Assembly: GCA_041856085.1 (NCBI GenBank)
Contig: JBHAFL010000089.1
Location: forward strand, 1-29,217
DNA: 29,217 bases
Direction: 5' to 3'
DNA from: RUG754 sp041856085
GTDB lineage: Bacteria; Bacillota; Clostridia; Peptostreptococcales; Anaerovoracaceae
Both the position numbers and the translations under genes were made by a program. The notes beneath the pieces are model-generated. The model did no database searches. It saw nothing but the letters and a program-made list of their open reading frames with translations, and had not been told where the DNA came from. How positions within the stretch are numbered: position 1 is the stretch's first letter; every line of letters starts with the position of its first letter. Positions 6,219-14,656 of the stretch are shown here, in pieces.

Positions 6219-8417
6219 ATGAATCGCAGAGCAACGAAACAACCGGTAACTCGCGGCAGAGCGAAAGTACCGGTAATTATGCAGATGGAGGCTCTGGAAT
6301 GTGGAGCCGCCTGTCTGTGTATGGTTATGGCTTATTATGAAAAATGGATTCCGCTCGAGCAGGTTCGAAAGGATTGCGGCGTTTCACGCGACGGAAGCCG
6401 CGCCGGCAATATTCTCAAAGCCGCCCGCAGCTACGGATTTACGGCTAAAGGCTATCGCTATGAGCCGGAGAATCTTAGGGAAAAAGGCAAATTCCCATGC
6501 ATAATTCACTGGAATTTTAACCATTTTGTAGTATGTAACGGATTTCGCGGCGATAAAGTTTATCTGAACGATCCCGCCGGAGGAGACTATACCGTGTCTA
6601 TGGAGCTGTTCGATAAGAGCTTCACAGGCATTTGCCTTATGATAGAACCGGGAGAGAATTTCGAGCCCGGGGGAGAGAAAAAAAGCATTATGCGCTTCGC
6701 CCTAAAGAGGCTTAGAGGAGCGGAAGAGGCGATGGTCTTCGTGGCACTGACGGCTGTAATAACCTCTTTGACGGGAATACTTTCAGTGGGATTCTCGCGG
6801 GTATTTATGGACGAGCTCCTCACGGGAAAAGAGCCTGAGTGGTTCTATCCGTTCCTTATAGGGCTCGGCATACTGACTCTCATTCAGATTGTCGCGGCGT
6901 GGATACAGGCTATATATTCGCTCCGCCTTAACGGCAAAATGGCGGTTATCGGCAACAGCGCTTATATCTGGAATGTGCTGAGGCTGCCTATGGAGTTTTT
7001 TTCTCAGCGTATGGCGGGAGATATCCAACAGCGAAAGACTCAGAACGAGGTCATCGCGAGTGAAATTGTTAAAACATTGGCGCCTCTTGCCATAAACATC
7101 GTAATGATGATCGTATATATGGCGGTGATGCTCAGATATTCCATAACGCTTACATTAGTGGGGATTTTGTCGGTGCTGCTTCAGATTACGGTATCTCGGA
7201 TAATTTCGAGAAAGCGTATAAACATAACCCGCGTTATGATGCGCGACAGAGGTAAACTTGCCGCGACAACGGTTTCAGGCATAGATATGATAGAAACCAT
7301 TAAGGCAAGCGGCGCTGAAAACGGATATTTTGAAAAGTGGTCAGGTTATCAGGCTTCCGTAAACACCCAGAATATGCGGTTTGAACGAATAAATCTGTAT
7401 CTCGGCATGATTCCCGCGCTCATAGCGGACGTGCTGAATATTGTCATATTGATTTTCGGCGTCGGACTCGTTATTCGGGGACAGTTTACCTCGGGTATGA
7501 TTTTCGCATTTCAGGGATTATTAGGCTCATTTATGACGCCCGCAAGGCAGCTCATCGATTCGGGTCAGAAGATACAGGAGATGCGCACGAGTATGGAGCG
7601 TATAGAAGACGTAATGGAATATCCGAAGGACATTATGCTTCAGGATACGCGGTCTATGCGGTCGAAGCCGGAGTCGGGAGACGACGGCTATGATAAGCTC
7701 GGCGGCAATCTGGTTATGAAAAATGTGACCTTCGGTTATTCGAGGCTGGAGCCTCCACTTATCGAAAACTTTAATCTGGAGCTAAAACAGGGGCAGCGCG
7801 TAGCGCTTGTGGGAGCGTCGGGCTGCGGTAAATCTACGCTCTCCAAGCTGATTTCAGGTCTTTACCTGCCGTGGAGCGGCGAGATACTTTTTGACGGCAA
7901 GCCGATATCGGATATTGACAGAAATGTTTTCACGGGCTCGGTGGCTGTGGTCGATCAGGATATAATTCTTTTTGAAGATACCATAGCCGACAACATTAAG
8001 ATGTGGGACAACTCAATCGAAGATTTTGAGATGATTATGGCGGCTCGGGACGCTCAGATTCATGAGGAGATAATGCAGCGACCTGAGGGCTACCGACATA
8101 AGATAACCGAGGGCGGCAAGAACTTCTCCGGAGGTCAGCGCCAGCGTATAGAAATCGCCAGAGTGCTGGCACAGGACCCGACAATAATAATATTGGACGA
8201 AGCGACCGGCGCGCTTGACGCCGGAACTGAATATGACGTAGTACGCTCCATTTGCGACCGGGGGATTTCCTGCATTGTAATCGCCCATCGACTGAGCACG
8301 GTACGTGACTGCGACGAGATAATAGTAATGGATAAGGGCAAAGTCGTCGAGCGCGGCACCCACGACGAGCTGATGGCTATGAGCGGCGTTTATAAGGCGC
8401 TTGTGACGTCGGAGTAA
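6219..8417 (+). CDS. NHLM-type peptidase-containing ABC transporter (C39 peptidase, permease, ATPase)
   Basis: A 732-residue exporter with the layout of TIGR03796-type NHLM transporters. Residues about 18-140 form a C39 double-glycine peptidase with Gln22, catalytic Cys28 (EALECGAACL), His102 (NFNHFVV) and Asp118 (NDPAGG) all present. A six-helix membrane domain spans about 160-450. The nucleotide-binding domain has Walker A GASGCGKST (about 531), signature SGGQRQR (about 637) and Walker B IIILDEATGALD (about 656). The expected job is to cut the leader of the Nif11-type precursor encoded downstream after its GG and export the rest. It follows the mini adaptor by 10 bp, and the second transporter follows after 12 bp. 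All catalytic residues are intact. Confidence 0.92.
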   Translation: MNRRATKQPVTRGRAKVPVIMQMEALECGAACLCMVMAYYEKWIPLEQVRKDCGVSRDGSRAGNILKAARSYGFTAKGYRYEPENLREKGKFPCIIHWNFNHFVVCNGFRGDKVYLNDPAGGDYTVSMELFDKSFTGICLMIEPGENFEPGGEKKSIMRFALKRLRGAEEAMVFVALTAVITSLTGILSVGFSRVFMDELLTGKEPEWFYPFLIGLGILTLIQIVAAWIQAIYSLRLNGKMAVIGNSAYIWNVLRLPMEFFSQRMAGDIQQRKTQNEVIASEIVKTLAPLAINIVMMIVYMAVMLRYSITLTLVGILSVLLQITVSRIISRKRINITRVMMRDRGKLAATTVSGIDMIETIKASGAENGYFEKWSGYQASVNTQNMRFERINLYLGMIPALIADVLNIVILIFGVGLVIRGQFTSGMIFAFQGLLGSFMTPARQLIDSGQKIQEMRTSMERIEDVMEYPKDIMLQDTRSMRSKPESGDDGYDKLGGNLVMKNVTFGYSRLEPPLIENFNLELKQGQRVALVGASGCGKSTLSKLISGLYLPWSGEILFDGKPISDIDRNVFTGSVAVVDQDIILFEDTIADNIKMWDNSIEDFEMIMAARDAQIHEEIMQRPEGYRHKITEGGKNFSGGQRQRIEIARVLAQDPTIIILDEATGALDAGTEYDVVRSICDRGISCIVIAHRLSTVRDCDEIIVMDKGKVVERGTHDELMAMSGVYKALVTSE

Positions 8418-8429
8418 GGGGGTAAAGGA

Positions 8430-10643
8430 ATGGGCTGGTTTGATGAACAAATCCGCGCGAGAAAAGAAGCGGATCAGGCGGTATTCGAGGACTCCTTTAT
8501 TGAAATGGCGGGAGCTGTAATGGGAAGAAGAATGTCTGACTCCCTAAACGATGACCGCCATATAACCGAGGAAGCAATCGCAGAAATTCTAAAATATTAC
8601 CATGTTAAGCCTCAGGAGATACCGGACGGCATTAAGGATATGAACGAGGTACTGGAATATCTCTTGCGCCCTTACGGCATAATGCGCCGAAATGTACGAC
8701 TGAGCAGAGGCTGGTACAGGGACGCCGCAGGAGCTATGCTCGGCACGAGAAAAGACGACGGCAGCGTTGTGGAGCTGATACCCTGCGGCATTAGCGGCTA
8801 TCGGTTTTATGACCGCAAGACGTCAAAAAACGTTAGGATTAACAGGCATAATCAGTCGATGCTTGAAGATGAGGCGATAGCCTTTTATAAGCCGTTTCCG
8901 CTGACGAAGCTCGATGCCGGCAGTCTGCTTAAATATATAATTCAACAGATATCCGCGGCGGATATAGCGCTTCTGGTGTTGGCGACGCTCACTATCACAG
9001 GCGTCGGTATGCTGCTCCCTAAGCTTAACAAGGCTTTATTTTCGGACGTTATGACCTCCGGAAACGAGCAGGCGCTGGTCGGCATAGGCATATTTATGAT
9101 TTGTGCTACAGCAAGCAGGCTCATGTTCACCTCAATACGTGAACTGCTTACAGCTAAAATAGGCGCTAAGCTTAATATATTCGTAGAAGCGGCGACGATG
9201 GCAAGGATACTGTCTCTCCCCGCCGACTTTTTTAAGGACTACAGCGCGGGAGAGCTTTCGAATCGTGCGCAGTATATAAACGGTCTGTGCAGCGTTATGA
9301 CGAGTATGACGCTTTCAACGGGGCTTTCATCTCTGTTTTCTCTTGTATATATAGCGCAGATTTTCGTATATGCGCCTGCGCTTGTGGCGCCTGCGCTTTC
9401 GATTATGGCGCTCACTCTCGCCGTTATCACCGTGCAGGTGTTTATGCAGATGAGAATAGAGCGCAGTCAAATGGAACTTGCGGGAAAAGAGAGCGGTATG
9501 AGCTATCAGCTCATTTCCGGAATACAAAAAATCAAGCTCTCGGGAGCGGAGCGCAGAGCGTTCGCCCGTTGGGGCAGGCTCTATGCGAAACAGGCGAGGT
9601 TTCAATACGACCCTCCGATATTCCTGAAAATTGCCCCGGTTATAGTCACGGCGATTTCTCTCATCGGAACGATGGTTATGTACTTTACCGCCGTGAAAAG
9701 CGGGGTGTCCGTGGCGGAGTATTACGCATTCAATGCGGCTTATGGGACAGTGAATGCCGCTTTTAACGCGCTGGCAGGAATTGCCGCGGGCGCAGCAATG
9801 ATACGACCGTCTCTTGAAATGGCAAAACCCGTTTTAGAGACAGTACCTGAGGTGTCAGAGGATAAACAGGTTGTCGCCGGACTTTCAGGAGGAATAGAGC
9901 TTAACAATGTAACTTTCAGATATTCCGAAGATATGCCGGCTGTTTTAGATGACGTCTCTCTAAAAATTCGACCCGGGCAGTATGTGGCGATTGTAGGTAA
10001 AACCGGTTGCGGAAAATCGACCCTTATGCGCATTATGCTCGGATTCGAAACGCCTCAGAAAGGCGCTGTGTATTACGACGGACGGGACGCAAAAAAACTG
10101 GATATGAAATCTCTGAGGCGAAGAATAGGCGCGGTAATGCAAAACGGCAAGCTGATCACCGGCGATGTTTTCTCCAATATAACGATATCCGCCCCTTGGC
10201 TTACCATGGACGACGCATGGGAAGCGGCGAAGATTGCGGGGATTGATAAAGAGATAAAAAATATGCCGATGGGAATGTTTACGGTGATTTCCGAGGGACA
10301 GGGAGGAATATCGGGAGGCCAGCGGCAGAGGCTGCTGATAGCGCGCGCAGTTGCACCGAAGCCGAAAATACTTATGCTTGACGAAGCGACCTCGGCTTTA
10401 GACAACCTGACTCAAAAAAAAGTTTCGGAAGCGCTTGGCAGGATGAAATGCACCCGCATAGTAATTGCCCACAGATTGTCGACCATACAGCAATGCGACC
10501 GAATTATAGTTCTCGACAAAGGCAAGCTTATCGAGGACGGAAGCTACGAAGAGCTTATTAAAAACAAGGGAGTCTTTGCCGAGCTTGTTAAAAGACAGCA
10601 GCTTGACAGCAGCGAATATGTGGGAAAAAGCACAATTTATTAG
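8430..10643 (+). CDS. NHLM-type ABC transporter, second subunit (permease and ATPase, no peptidase)
   Basis: A 737-residue protein with the form of the second NHLM exporter (TIGR03797 type): a cytoplasmic N-terminal region of about 165 residues without C39 catalytic residues, a membrane domain (about 170-460), then an ATPase domain with Walker A GKTGCGKST (about 522), signature ISGGQRQR (about 627) and Walker B ILMLDEATSALD (about 649). The start follows GGGGGTAAAGGA. In NHLM loci the two ABC proteins are found as a pair and presumably form a heterodimer; here they are adjacent, in the usual order. An intergenic stretch of 165 bp separates it from the precursor peptide gene, so the peptide may have its own promoter or be read through. 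Confidence 0.9.
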   Translation: MGWFDEQIRARKEADQAVFEDSFIEMAGAVMGRRMSDSLNDDRHITEEAIAEILKYYHVKPQEIPDGIKDMNEVLEYLLRPYGIMRRNVRLSRGWYRDAAGAMLGTRKDDGSVVELIPCGISGYRFYDRKTSKNVRINRHNQSMLEDEAIAFYKPFPLTKLDAGSLLKYIIQQISAADIALLVLATLTITGVGMLLPKLNKALFSDVMTSGNEQALVGIGIFMICATASRLMFTSIRELLTAKIGAKLNIFVEAATMARILSLPADFFKDYSAGELSNRAQYINGLCSVMTSMTLSTGLSSLFSLVYIAQIFVYAPALVAPALSIMALTLAVITVQVFMQMRIERSQMELAGKESGMSYQLISGIQKIKLSGAERRAFARWGRLYAKQARFQYDPPIFLKIAPVIVTAISLIGTMVMYFTAVKSGVSVAEYYAFNAAYGTVNAAFNALAGIAAGAAMIRPSLEMAKPVLETVPEVSEDKQVVAGLSGGIELNNVTFRYSEDMPAVLDDVSLKIRPGQYVAIVGKTGCGKSTLMRIMLGFETPQKGAVYYDGRDAKKLDMKSLRRRIGAVMQNGKLITGDVFSNITISAPWLTMDDAWEAAKIAGIDKEIKNMPMGMFTVISEGQGGISGGQRQRLLIARAVAPKPKILMLDEATSALDNLTQKKVSEALGRMKCTRIVIAHRLSTIQQCDRIIVLDKGKLIEDGSYEELIKNKGVFAELVKRQQLDSSEYVGKSTIY

Positions 10644-10713
10644 CGCAATAATCAAAAAACAAAAAATATTTCAAAATAATACCGCCACACAGCGATTTCT
10701 TTCGTATCAATAT

Positions 10714-10728
10714 ATGTGACCCCATGTG
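10714..10728 (+). promoter_or_regulatory. Direct repeat ATGTG-N5-ATGTG upstream of the precursor peptide gene
   Basis: ATGTG at 10714-10718 and again at 10724-10728, ten bases apart from start to start, which puts both on one face of the helix. SARP and OmpR-type regulators commonly bind short direct repeats at 10-11 bp intervals, and a SARP-like regulator is encoded at 18968. A small GCCC/GGGC hairpin follows at 10773-10786, just before the ribosome binding site at 10795. The match is short and the regulatory role is inferred. Confidence 0.3.
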
Positions 10729-10808
10729 TCTGACGGAGAAAACTTCGGCAGTGCTAAAAATATCTTAATATAGCCCGTGACAGGGCGCAATAAAAGGAGG
10801 AAAATAAA

Positions 10809-11120
10809 ATGACAGAGAACTTAAAGTTATTCTTATGCGAAGCGGAGAAGGACAAGGAATTTATGGAGAAGCTTAAGACCGCCAAATCGCCTGAGGAAGT
10901 AGCGAAAATGGCTAAAGAAAAGGGCTTCGAGCTTACGGCGGATGAAGTAATGCTGCAGCCGGACGGAGAAATCTCCGACGCGGAGCTGGACGAGGTATCG
11001 GGCGGCAGGCACTGGTGGATATCATTAGAACACCTGGAAGAAATGCTTAGAAAAGCAGCAAATGAAGAAATGCAACGCCGTTTAGCACAAGATAGGGGAG
11101 AAAGCAAGAATTTCATATAA
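10809..11120 (+). CDS. Nif11-type leader peptide precursor (NHLP family) with a Cys-free core
   Basis: A 103-residue precursor with a strong AGGAGG site 8 bases before the ATG. Residues 1-66 are a Nif11-like leader: helical, with the A-K-E-K-G-F-E-L-T pattern at 35-43 and a final ELDEVSGG, the classic double-glycine cleavage site. The predicted core, residues 67-103, begins RHWWISLEHL, contains no cysteine, only two serines and no threonine, and is highly charged with hydrophobic residues spaced as in an amphipathic helix (Leu73, Leu76, Leu80, Ala83/84, Met88, Leu92). It is therefore a poor substrate for lanthionine, thiazole or sactipeptide chemistry, and no maturase is nearby. It is the evident cargo for the C39 transporter. 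It may be a signal, an unmodified bacteriocin, or a peptide modified in another way. Confidence 0.85.
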   Translation: MTENLKLFLCEAEKDKEFMEKLKTAKSPEEVAKMAKEKGFELTADEVMLQPDGEISDAELDEVSGGRHWWISLEHLEEMLRKAANEEMQRRLAQDRGESKNFI

Positions 11121-11160
11121 GCTAAATAATTATAATGTCACGAGCAGAAAGGCAAACAGT

Positions 11161-11457
11161 ATGAGCATAATAAAAACGCATGAAGAGAATAAGCTGACGG
11201 TAGCTCTTAACGGGCGCCTCGACACCGTATCATCACCTCAGCTTGAGGGAGAGTTGCGCGTCGCGGTAAGCGATATCAAGGAATTGATATTTGATCTGAG
11301 TGAACTCGATTATATCTCTTCTGCCGGTCTGCGCGTGCTGCTGTCGGCACAGAAGGTTATGAACCGTCAGGGTACGATGACGGTCAGAAATGTGAAACCT
11401 GAAATTATGGATATTTTCGAAATAACCGGCTTCGTGGAGCTGCTAAACATTGAATAA
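11161..11457 (+). CDS. STAS-domain protein (anti-sigma factor antagonist type)
   Basis: A 98-residue single STAS domain. NGRLDTVSSPQLE near residues 17-29 and FDLSELDYISSAGLRVLL at 44-61 are the family signatures; Ser53/Ser54 in the SSAGL motif are the candidates for the regulatory phosphorylated serine known from SpoIIAA and RsbV. In those systems a serine kinase of the RsbW/SpoIIAB type phosphorylates the STAS protein and a PP2C phosphatase reactivates it. Both activities appear to be encoded on one chain two genes downstream (12595-14640). The gene sits 40 bp after the precursor peptide, with GAAAGG before the ATG. No sigma factor gene is present in the window, so the final target is unknown. 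Confidence 0.88.
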   Translation: MSIIKTHEENKLTVALNGRLDTVSSPQLEGELRVAVSDIKELIFDLSELDYISSAGLRVLLSAQKVMNRQGTMTVRNVKPEIMDIFEITGFVELLNIE

Positions 11458-11473
11458 AATGGCAGGCGGCACT

Positions 11474-12598
11474 ATGATAGACGGTATCAAGGCGGCGTTT
11501 GAAGCTGAGCCGTGCAATACCGGGCGTCAGGTGGAACTGGACATAGGCAAGGCATTTCCGATTTTGTGCCTTGCCTATGTGCATTGCATTATCGAATGCA
11601 GCACGCCCGAGCAGCTTACCGCGGGAATTCCGTTTTTGTTTGACTCGGTAATAGGCGGTCCGCTCGGCGCGCCTATGTTTCTCCTCTGCATGGGAGCTAC
11701 GGTACATTTTACGAGAGCTAATAGCCCTAAGGACCTCGCGCTGCGCGGGCTTAAGCTTGTTTTTATAGGTTTTTTACTGAATATCTTTCGCTTTTTAGTG
11801 CCCGATTTGGTCGGGTATATGTTAACGGGAGATGAGGAGAGGTTTATAACGTCGCTGCCTTATCGCGTATTCGGCAACGATGTTCTTCAATTTGCCGGCA
11901 TTGCGTTTATTTGTCTTGCCCTGATGCGGCGAATGAAATTGCCCGCTTGGGCGATGATTGCGATTTCCCTTGTATTTTCGCTTGCGGGAACTGAGCTCAG
12001 GGGAACCGATTTTAATAACGATGCGCTTAACATAGCGGGAGGCTGGTTTCTGGGAACGGTAAACGAAGAGAATATGATTATCTCGGATTTTCCGATACTG
12101 AATTGGCTGCTCGTGCCTGTCGCCGGCTATTGCTTCGGAGGAGTGCTTTGCAGGGTAAGGGATAAGAGACGCTTCTATCTGTACATTTCTCCTATACCTC
12201 TTATGGCTGCCGTCTTGGCGATGGCATTAGAGATTCGCGGCGCGACGGGTATGTTCGGAGAGGGACAGAACGCTTACTATCATCTTAGGACTCACGACCT
12301 TATTATCTGTATTGCGCTTAATATAGGGCTTCTCGGAGCGTATGAAGCGATTTCGCGCATGCTCGCGCAGCCGGTTAAAAAATTTTTTGTTTACACGAGC
12401 AGTAATATCACGGCATATTACTGCATACATTGGGTTATCGTTCGAATGAGCGTCAATGTGATTATCTACAGCGCTAAGGGCTCGCCGCTTTTGCCGATTT
12501 GGGCTGCTATGATTGTCAGCTCGGGAGTCGTTTTGCTGACCTTTTCTCTTCTGAAAATTTACCGAAAGCTGTATCCGCGTGAAAGGAAAAGCTTATGA
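11474..12598 (+). CDS. Multi-pass membrane protein, acyltransferase-like (heparan-alpha-glucosaminide N-acetyltransferase/DUF1624-like)
   Basis: About 374 residues with roughly ten hydrophobic segments. The start of the membrane part, GRQVELDIGKAFPI, resembles the RxxxxDxxRG opening of DUF1624/HGSNAT-like and related acyltransferases that move acyl groups across the membrane, but the arginine-glycine pair is replaced by GK. The ATG at 11474 is preferred because AGGCGG lies four bases before it; ATG 11459 in the same frame is possible and lacks a visible ribosome binding site. The gene follows the STAS gene closely and ends in an ATGA overlap with the PP2C gene, so these are translationally coupled. 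It could acylate a peptide, a cell-envelope sugar or something else; the family match is moderate. Confidence 0.6.
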   Translation: MIDGIKAAFEAEPCNTGRQVELDIGKAFPILCLAYVHCIIECSTPEQLTAGIPFLFDSVIGGPLGAPMFLLCMGATVHFTRANSPKDLALRGLKLVFIGFLLNIFRFLVPDLVGYMLTGDEERFITSLPYRVFGNDVLQFAGIAFICLALMRRMKLPAWAMIAISLVFSLAGTELRGTDFNNDALNIAGGWFLGTVNEENMIISDFPILNWLLVPVAGYCFGGVLCRVRDKRRFYLYISPIPLMAAVLAMALEIRGATGMFGEGQNAYYHLRTHDLIICIALNIGLLGAYEAISRMLAQPVKKFFVYTSSNITAYYCIHWVIVRMSVNVIIYSAKGSPLLPIWAAMIVSSGVVLLTFSLLKIYRKLYPRERKSL

Positions 12599-14640
12599 AT
12601 AAAAAAAACCATAGCCGACTTAGCAGGAAGATTCTTATGAGTCTGGTACTTTTCGCATTGTTGATAACGCTTATCGCTTCGATATTGGTGGGCTTCGGCA
12701 ACTATCGAACCGATATGTCCGAATGTGCGCAGTCCGCATACGCCTATGCGCGTGCGGCAGCACGGTTCATAGACGGCGATAGGGTTCTCGGCTATCTCGG
12801 GACTTCCGAAACCGACGAAAACGGCAATGCGATATACAGAAAAGACGCATACTATGAAGAGGTTATGTCGTATCTGGTTTCGGCACAGTCCGAGTATGCG
12901 CTTATGAAGTATTTTTATGTTTTCGTTCCCTATGAGGACAACCTCGTATATGTATGGGACGTGACCTCGGGTGAGGATGCGCGTCCGTTAGGTTATGCAG
13001 AGGAATATATGGACGGCGGCAAGGAAACCCTGAAGAATGTCTATCGCCGCGACCCTATAGAAGAGATATCGATTTTTCACGACGACGTATATGGCAATAT
13101 CGCCTGCGCCTACTATCCGATTTTTAACGGCGACGGACAGCCTGTTGCCATCGTGGGTGTGGATCTCTCTCTTGAAAGCATAAGACATAAGTTTTTTAGC
13201 AATGTGCTTCGGATAAACGCGGCGGTATGGATTGCCACGCTTATCGCCTGCGCGATAGGATTTTTTGTTATAAGGCGTACGCTCGTCCGCCCTATTCAGA
13301 GGCTTAATGCGGCGACTAAGGGAGTGGTGGAGAACCTCGATACCAGCCTCAGCATGGATTTAGAGATAAATACCAATGACGAGCTTCAGGAGCTCGCAGG
13401 CTCTTTCAGCAAGATGAACGCCGACCTCAGGACTTATATCGAACGCCTTTCCAAGGTGACGGCTGAGAAAGAGCGTATCGGCGCCGAGCTTAATATCGCC
13501 ACACAGATTCAGGCTGATATGCTGCCGCATATCTTCCCGCCTTTCCCTGACAGAAAGGAATTCGAACTATATGCGTCGATGACTCCCGCTAAGGAAGTCG
13601 GCGGCGATTTCTATGATTTTTTTCTCATAGACGATGATCATCTCTGCCTCGTTATGGCTGACGTCAGCGGCAAGGGTATTCCGGCGGCGCTGTTTATGGT
13701 CATAGCTAAGACTCTGATAAAAAACAGGGCTCAGCTTGGCGAAAGTCCGTCCGAGATCCTCAGAAACGTCAATGAACAGCTCATGGACGGTAATGAGGCT
13801 GAGCTTTTCGTTACGGTATGGCTTGCTATAATTGAAATATCGACAGGAAAGGGCGTGGCAGCCAATGCCGGACATGAGCACCCCGTGCTCAGGCGCGCGG
13901 GCGGCAGATATGAACCGGTTATATATCGCCATTCGCCGGCGGTTGCGGCGATGGAGGGGATAAAATTTCGGGAACACTCTTTCGAGCTTTATCCGGGATA
14001 CAGTCTTTTCGTCTATACTGACGGCGTGCTTGAGGCGACTGCCGCAGGTAATGAGCTTTTCGGAATGGAGCGTATGCTCGCTTCGCTTAACAGGGAACCG
14101 AATGCGCCGCCTCGAAGACTGCTCGGCAATCTTAGGGAAGATATCGACAGGTTCGTGGGAGAGTCGCCGCAGTTTGACGATATAACGATGATGTGTTTAC
14201 ACTATAGCGGTACCGCGATACGCGGTCTGAGCGAGCTTACCTTAGACGCTAAAACTGAAAACCTTGAGGAGCTCATGTCCTTTATAGCGGGAGAGCTTGA
14301 CGAGCTCGACTTCCCCGCTAAAAATAAGAAGCAGATAGAGATTGCGGTGGAGGAACTGTTTGTAAACATAGCTCATTATGCTTATACGCCTTTTTCGGGA
14401 AGCGCCACTGTCAGGGTGGATAAGCGCGAGCAGGGACAGATAGTAATTACATTTATTGACAGAGGTATGCCGTTTAATCCTCTTAACAATCCGGAGCCTG
14501 ATATTACGCTGTCCGCGGAGGACAGACAGATAGGAGGACTCGGAATATATATGGTTAAACAGAGTATGGACGAGGTCGCTTACGAATACCGTAACGGTGA
14601 GAACATACTTACGATAAAAAAAGGATATATAAGGCACTGA
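12595..14640 (+). CDS. Membrane SpoIIE-type PP2C phosphatase with HAMP and C-terminal RsbW-like ATPase domain
   Basis: A 681-residue receptor. Residues about 13-32 and 204-222 are membrane helices enclosing an extracytoplasmic sensor region of about 170 residues. A HAMP domain (RRTLVRPIQRL onward, about 223-275) and a short coiled coil lead to a PP2C domain with VGGDFYDFF (about 335), ADVSGKGIPAALF (about 355), TDGVLEAT (about 480) and FDDITMMC (about 528), the metal-binding aspartates being present. The C-terminus (about 540-681) is an RsbW/SpoIIAB-like HATPase with N-box EIAVEELFVNIAHYAY and G-box GGLGIYMVK. It therefore combines the phosphatase and the probable kinase of a partner switch, and the STAS substrate is encoded just upstream. 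Its start overlaps the previous stop by four bases. An outside signal would set the STAS phosphorylation state. Confidence 0.9.
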   Translation: MNKKNHSRLSRKILMSLVLFALLITLIASILVGFGNYRTDMSECAQSAYAYARAAARFIDGDRVLGYLGTSETDENGNAIYRKDAYYEEVMSYLVSAQSEYALMKYFYVFVPYEDNLVYVWDVTSGEDARPLGYAEEYMDGGKETLKNVYRRDPIEEISIFHDDVYGNIACAYYPIFNGDGQPVAIVGVDLSLESIRHKFFSNVLRINAAVWIATLIACAIGFFVIRRTLVRPIQRLNAATKGVVENLDTSLSMDLEINTNDELQELAGSFSKMNADLRTYIERLSKVTAEKERIGAELNIATQIQADMLPHIFPPFPDRKEFELYASMTPAKEVGGDFYDFFLIDDDHLCLVMADVSGKGIPAALFMVIAKTLIKNRAQLGESPSEILRNVNEQLMDGNEAELFVTVWLAIIEISTGKGVAANAGHEHPVLRRAGGRYEPVIYRHSPAVAAMEGIKFREHSFELYPGYSLFVYTDGVLEATAAGNELFGMERMLASLNREPNAPPRRLLGNLREDIDRFVGESPQFDDITMMCLHYSGTAIRGLSELTLDAKTENLEELMSFIAGELDELDFPAKNKKQIEIAVEELFVNIAHYAYTPFSGSATVRVDKREQGQIVITFIDRGMPFNPLNNPEPDITLSAEDRQIGGLGIYMVKQSMDEVAYEYRNGENILTIKKGYIRH

Positions 14641-14656
14641 GCGAAGGGAGATTTTT

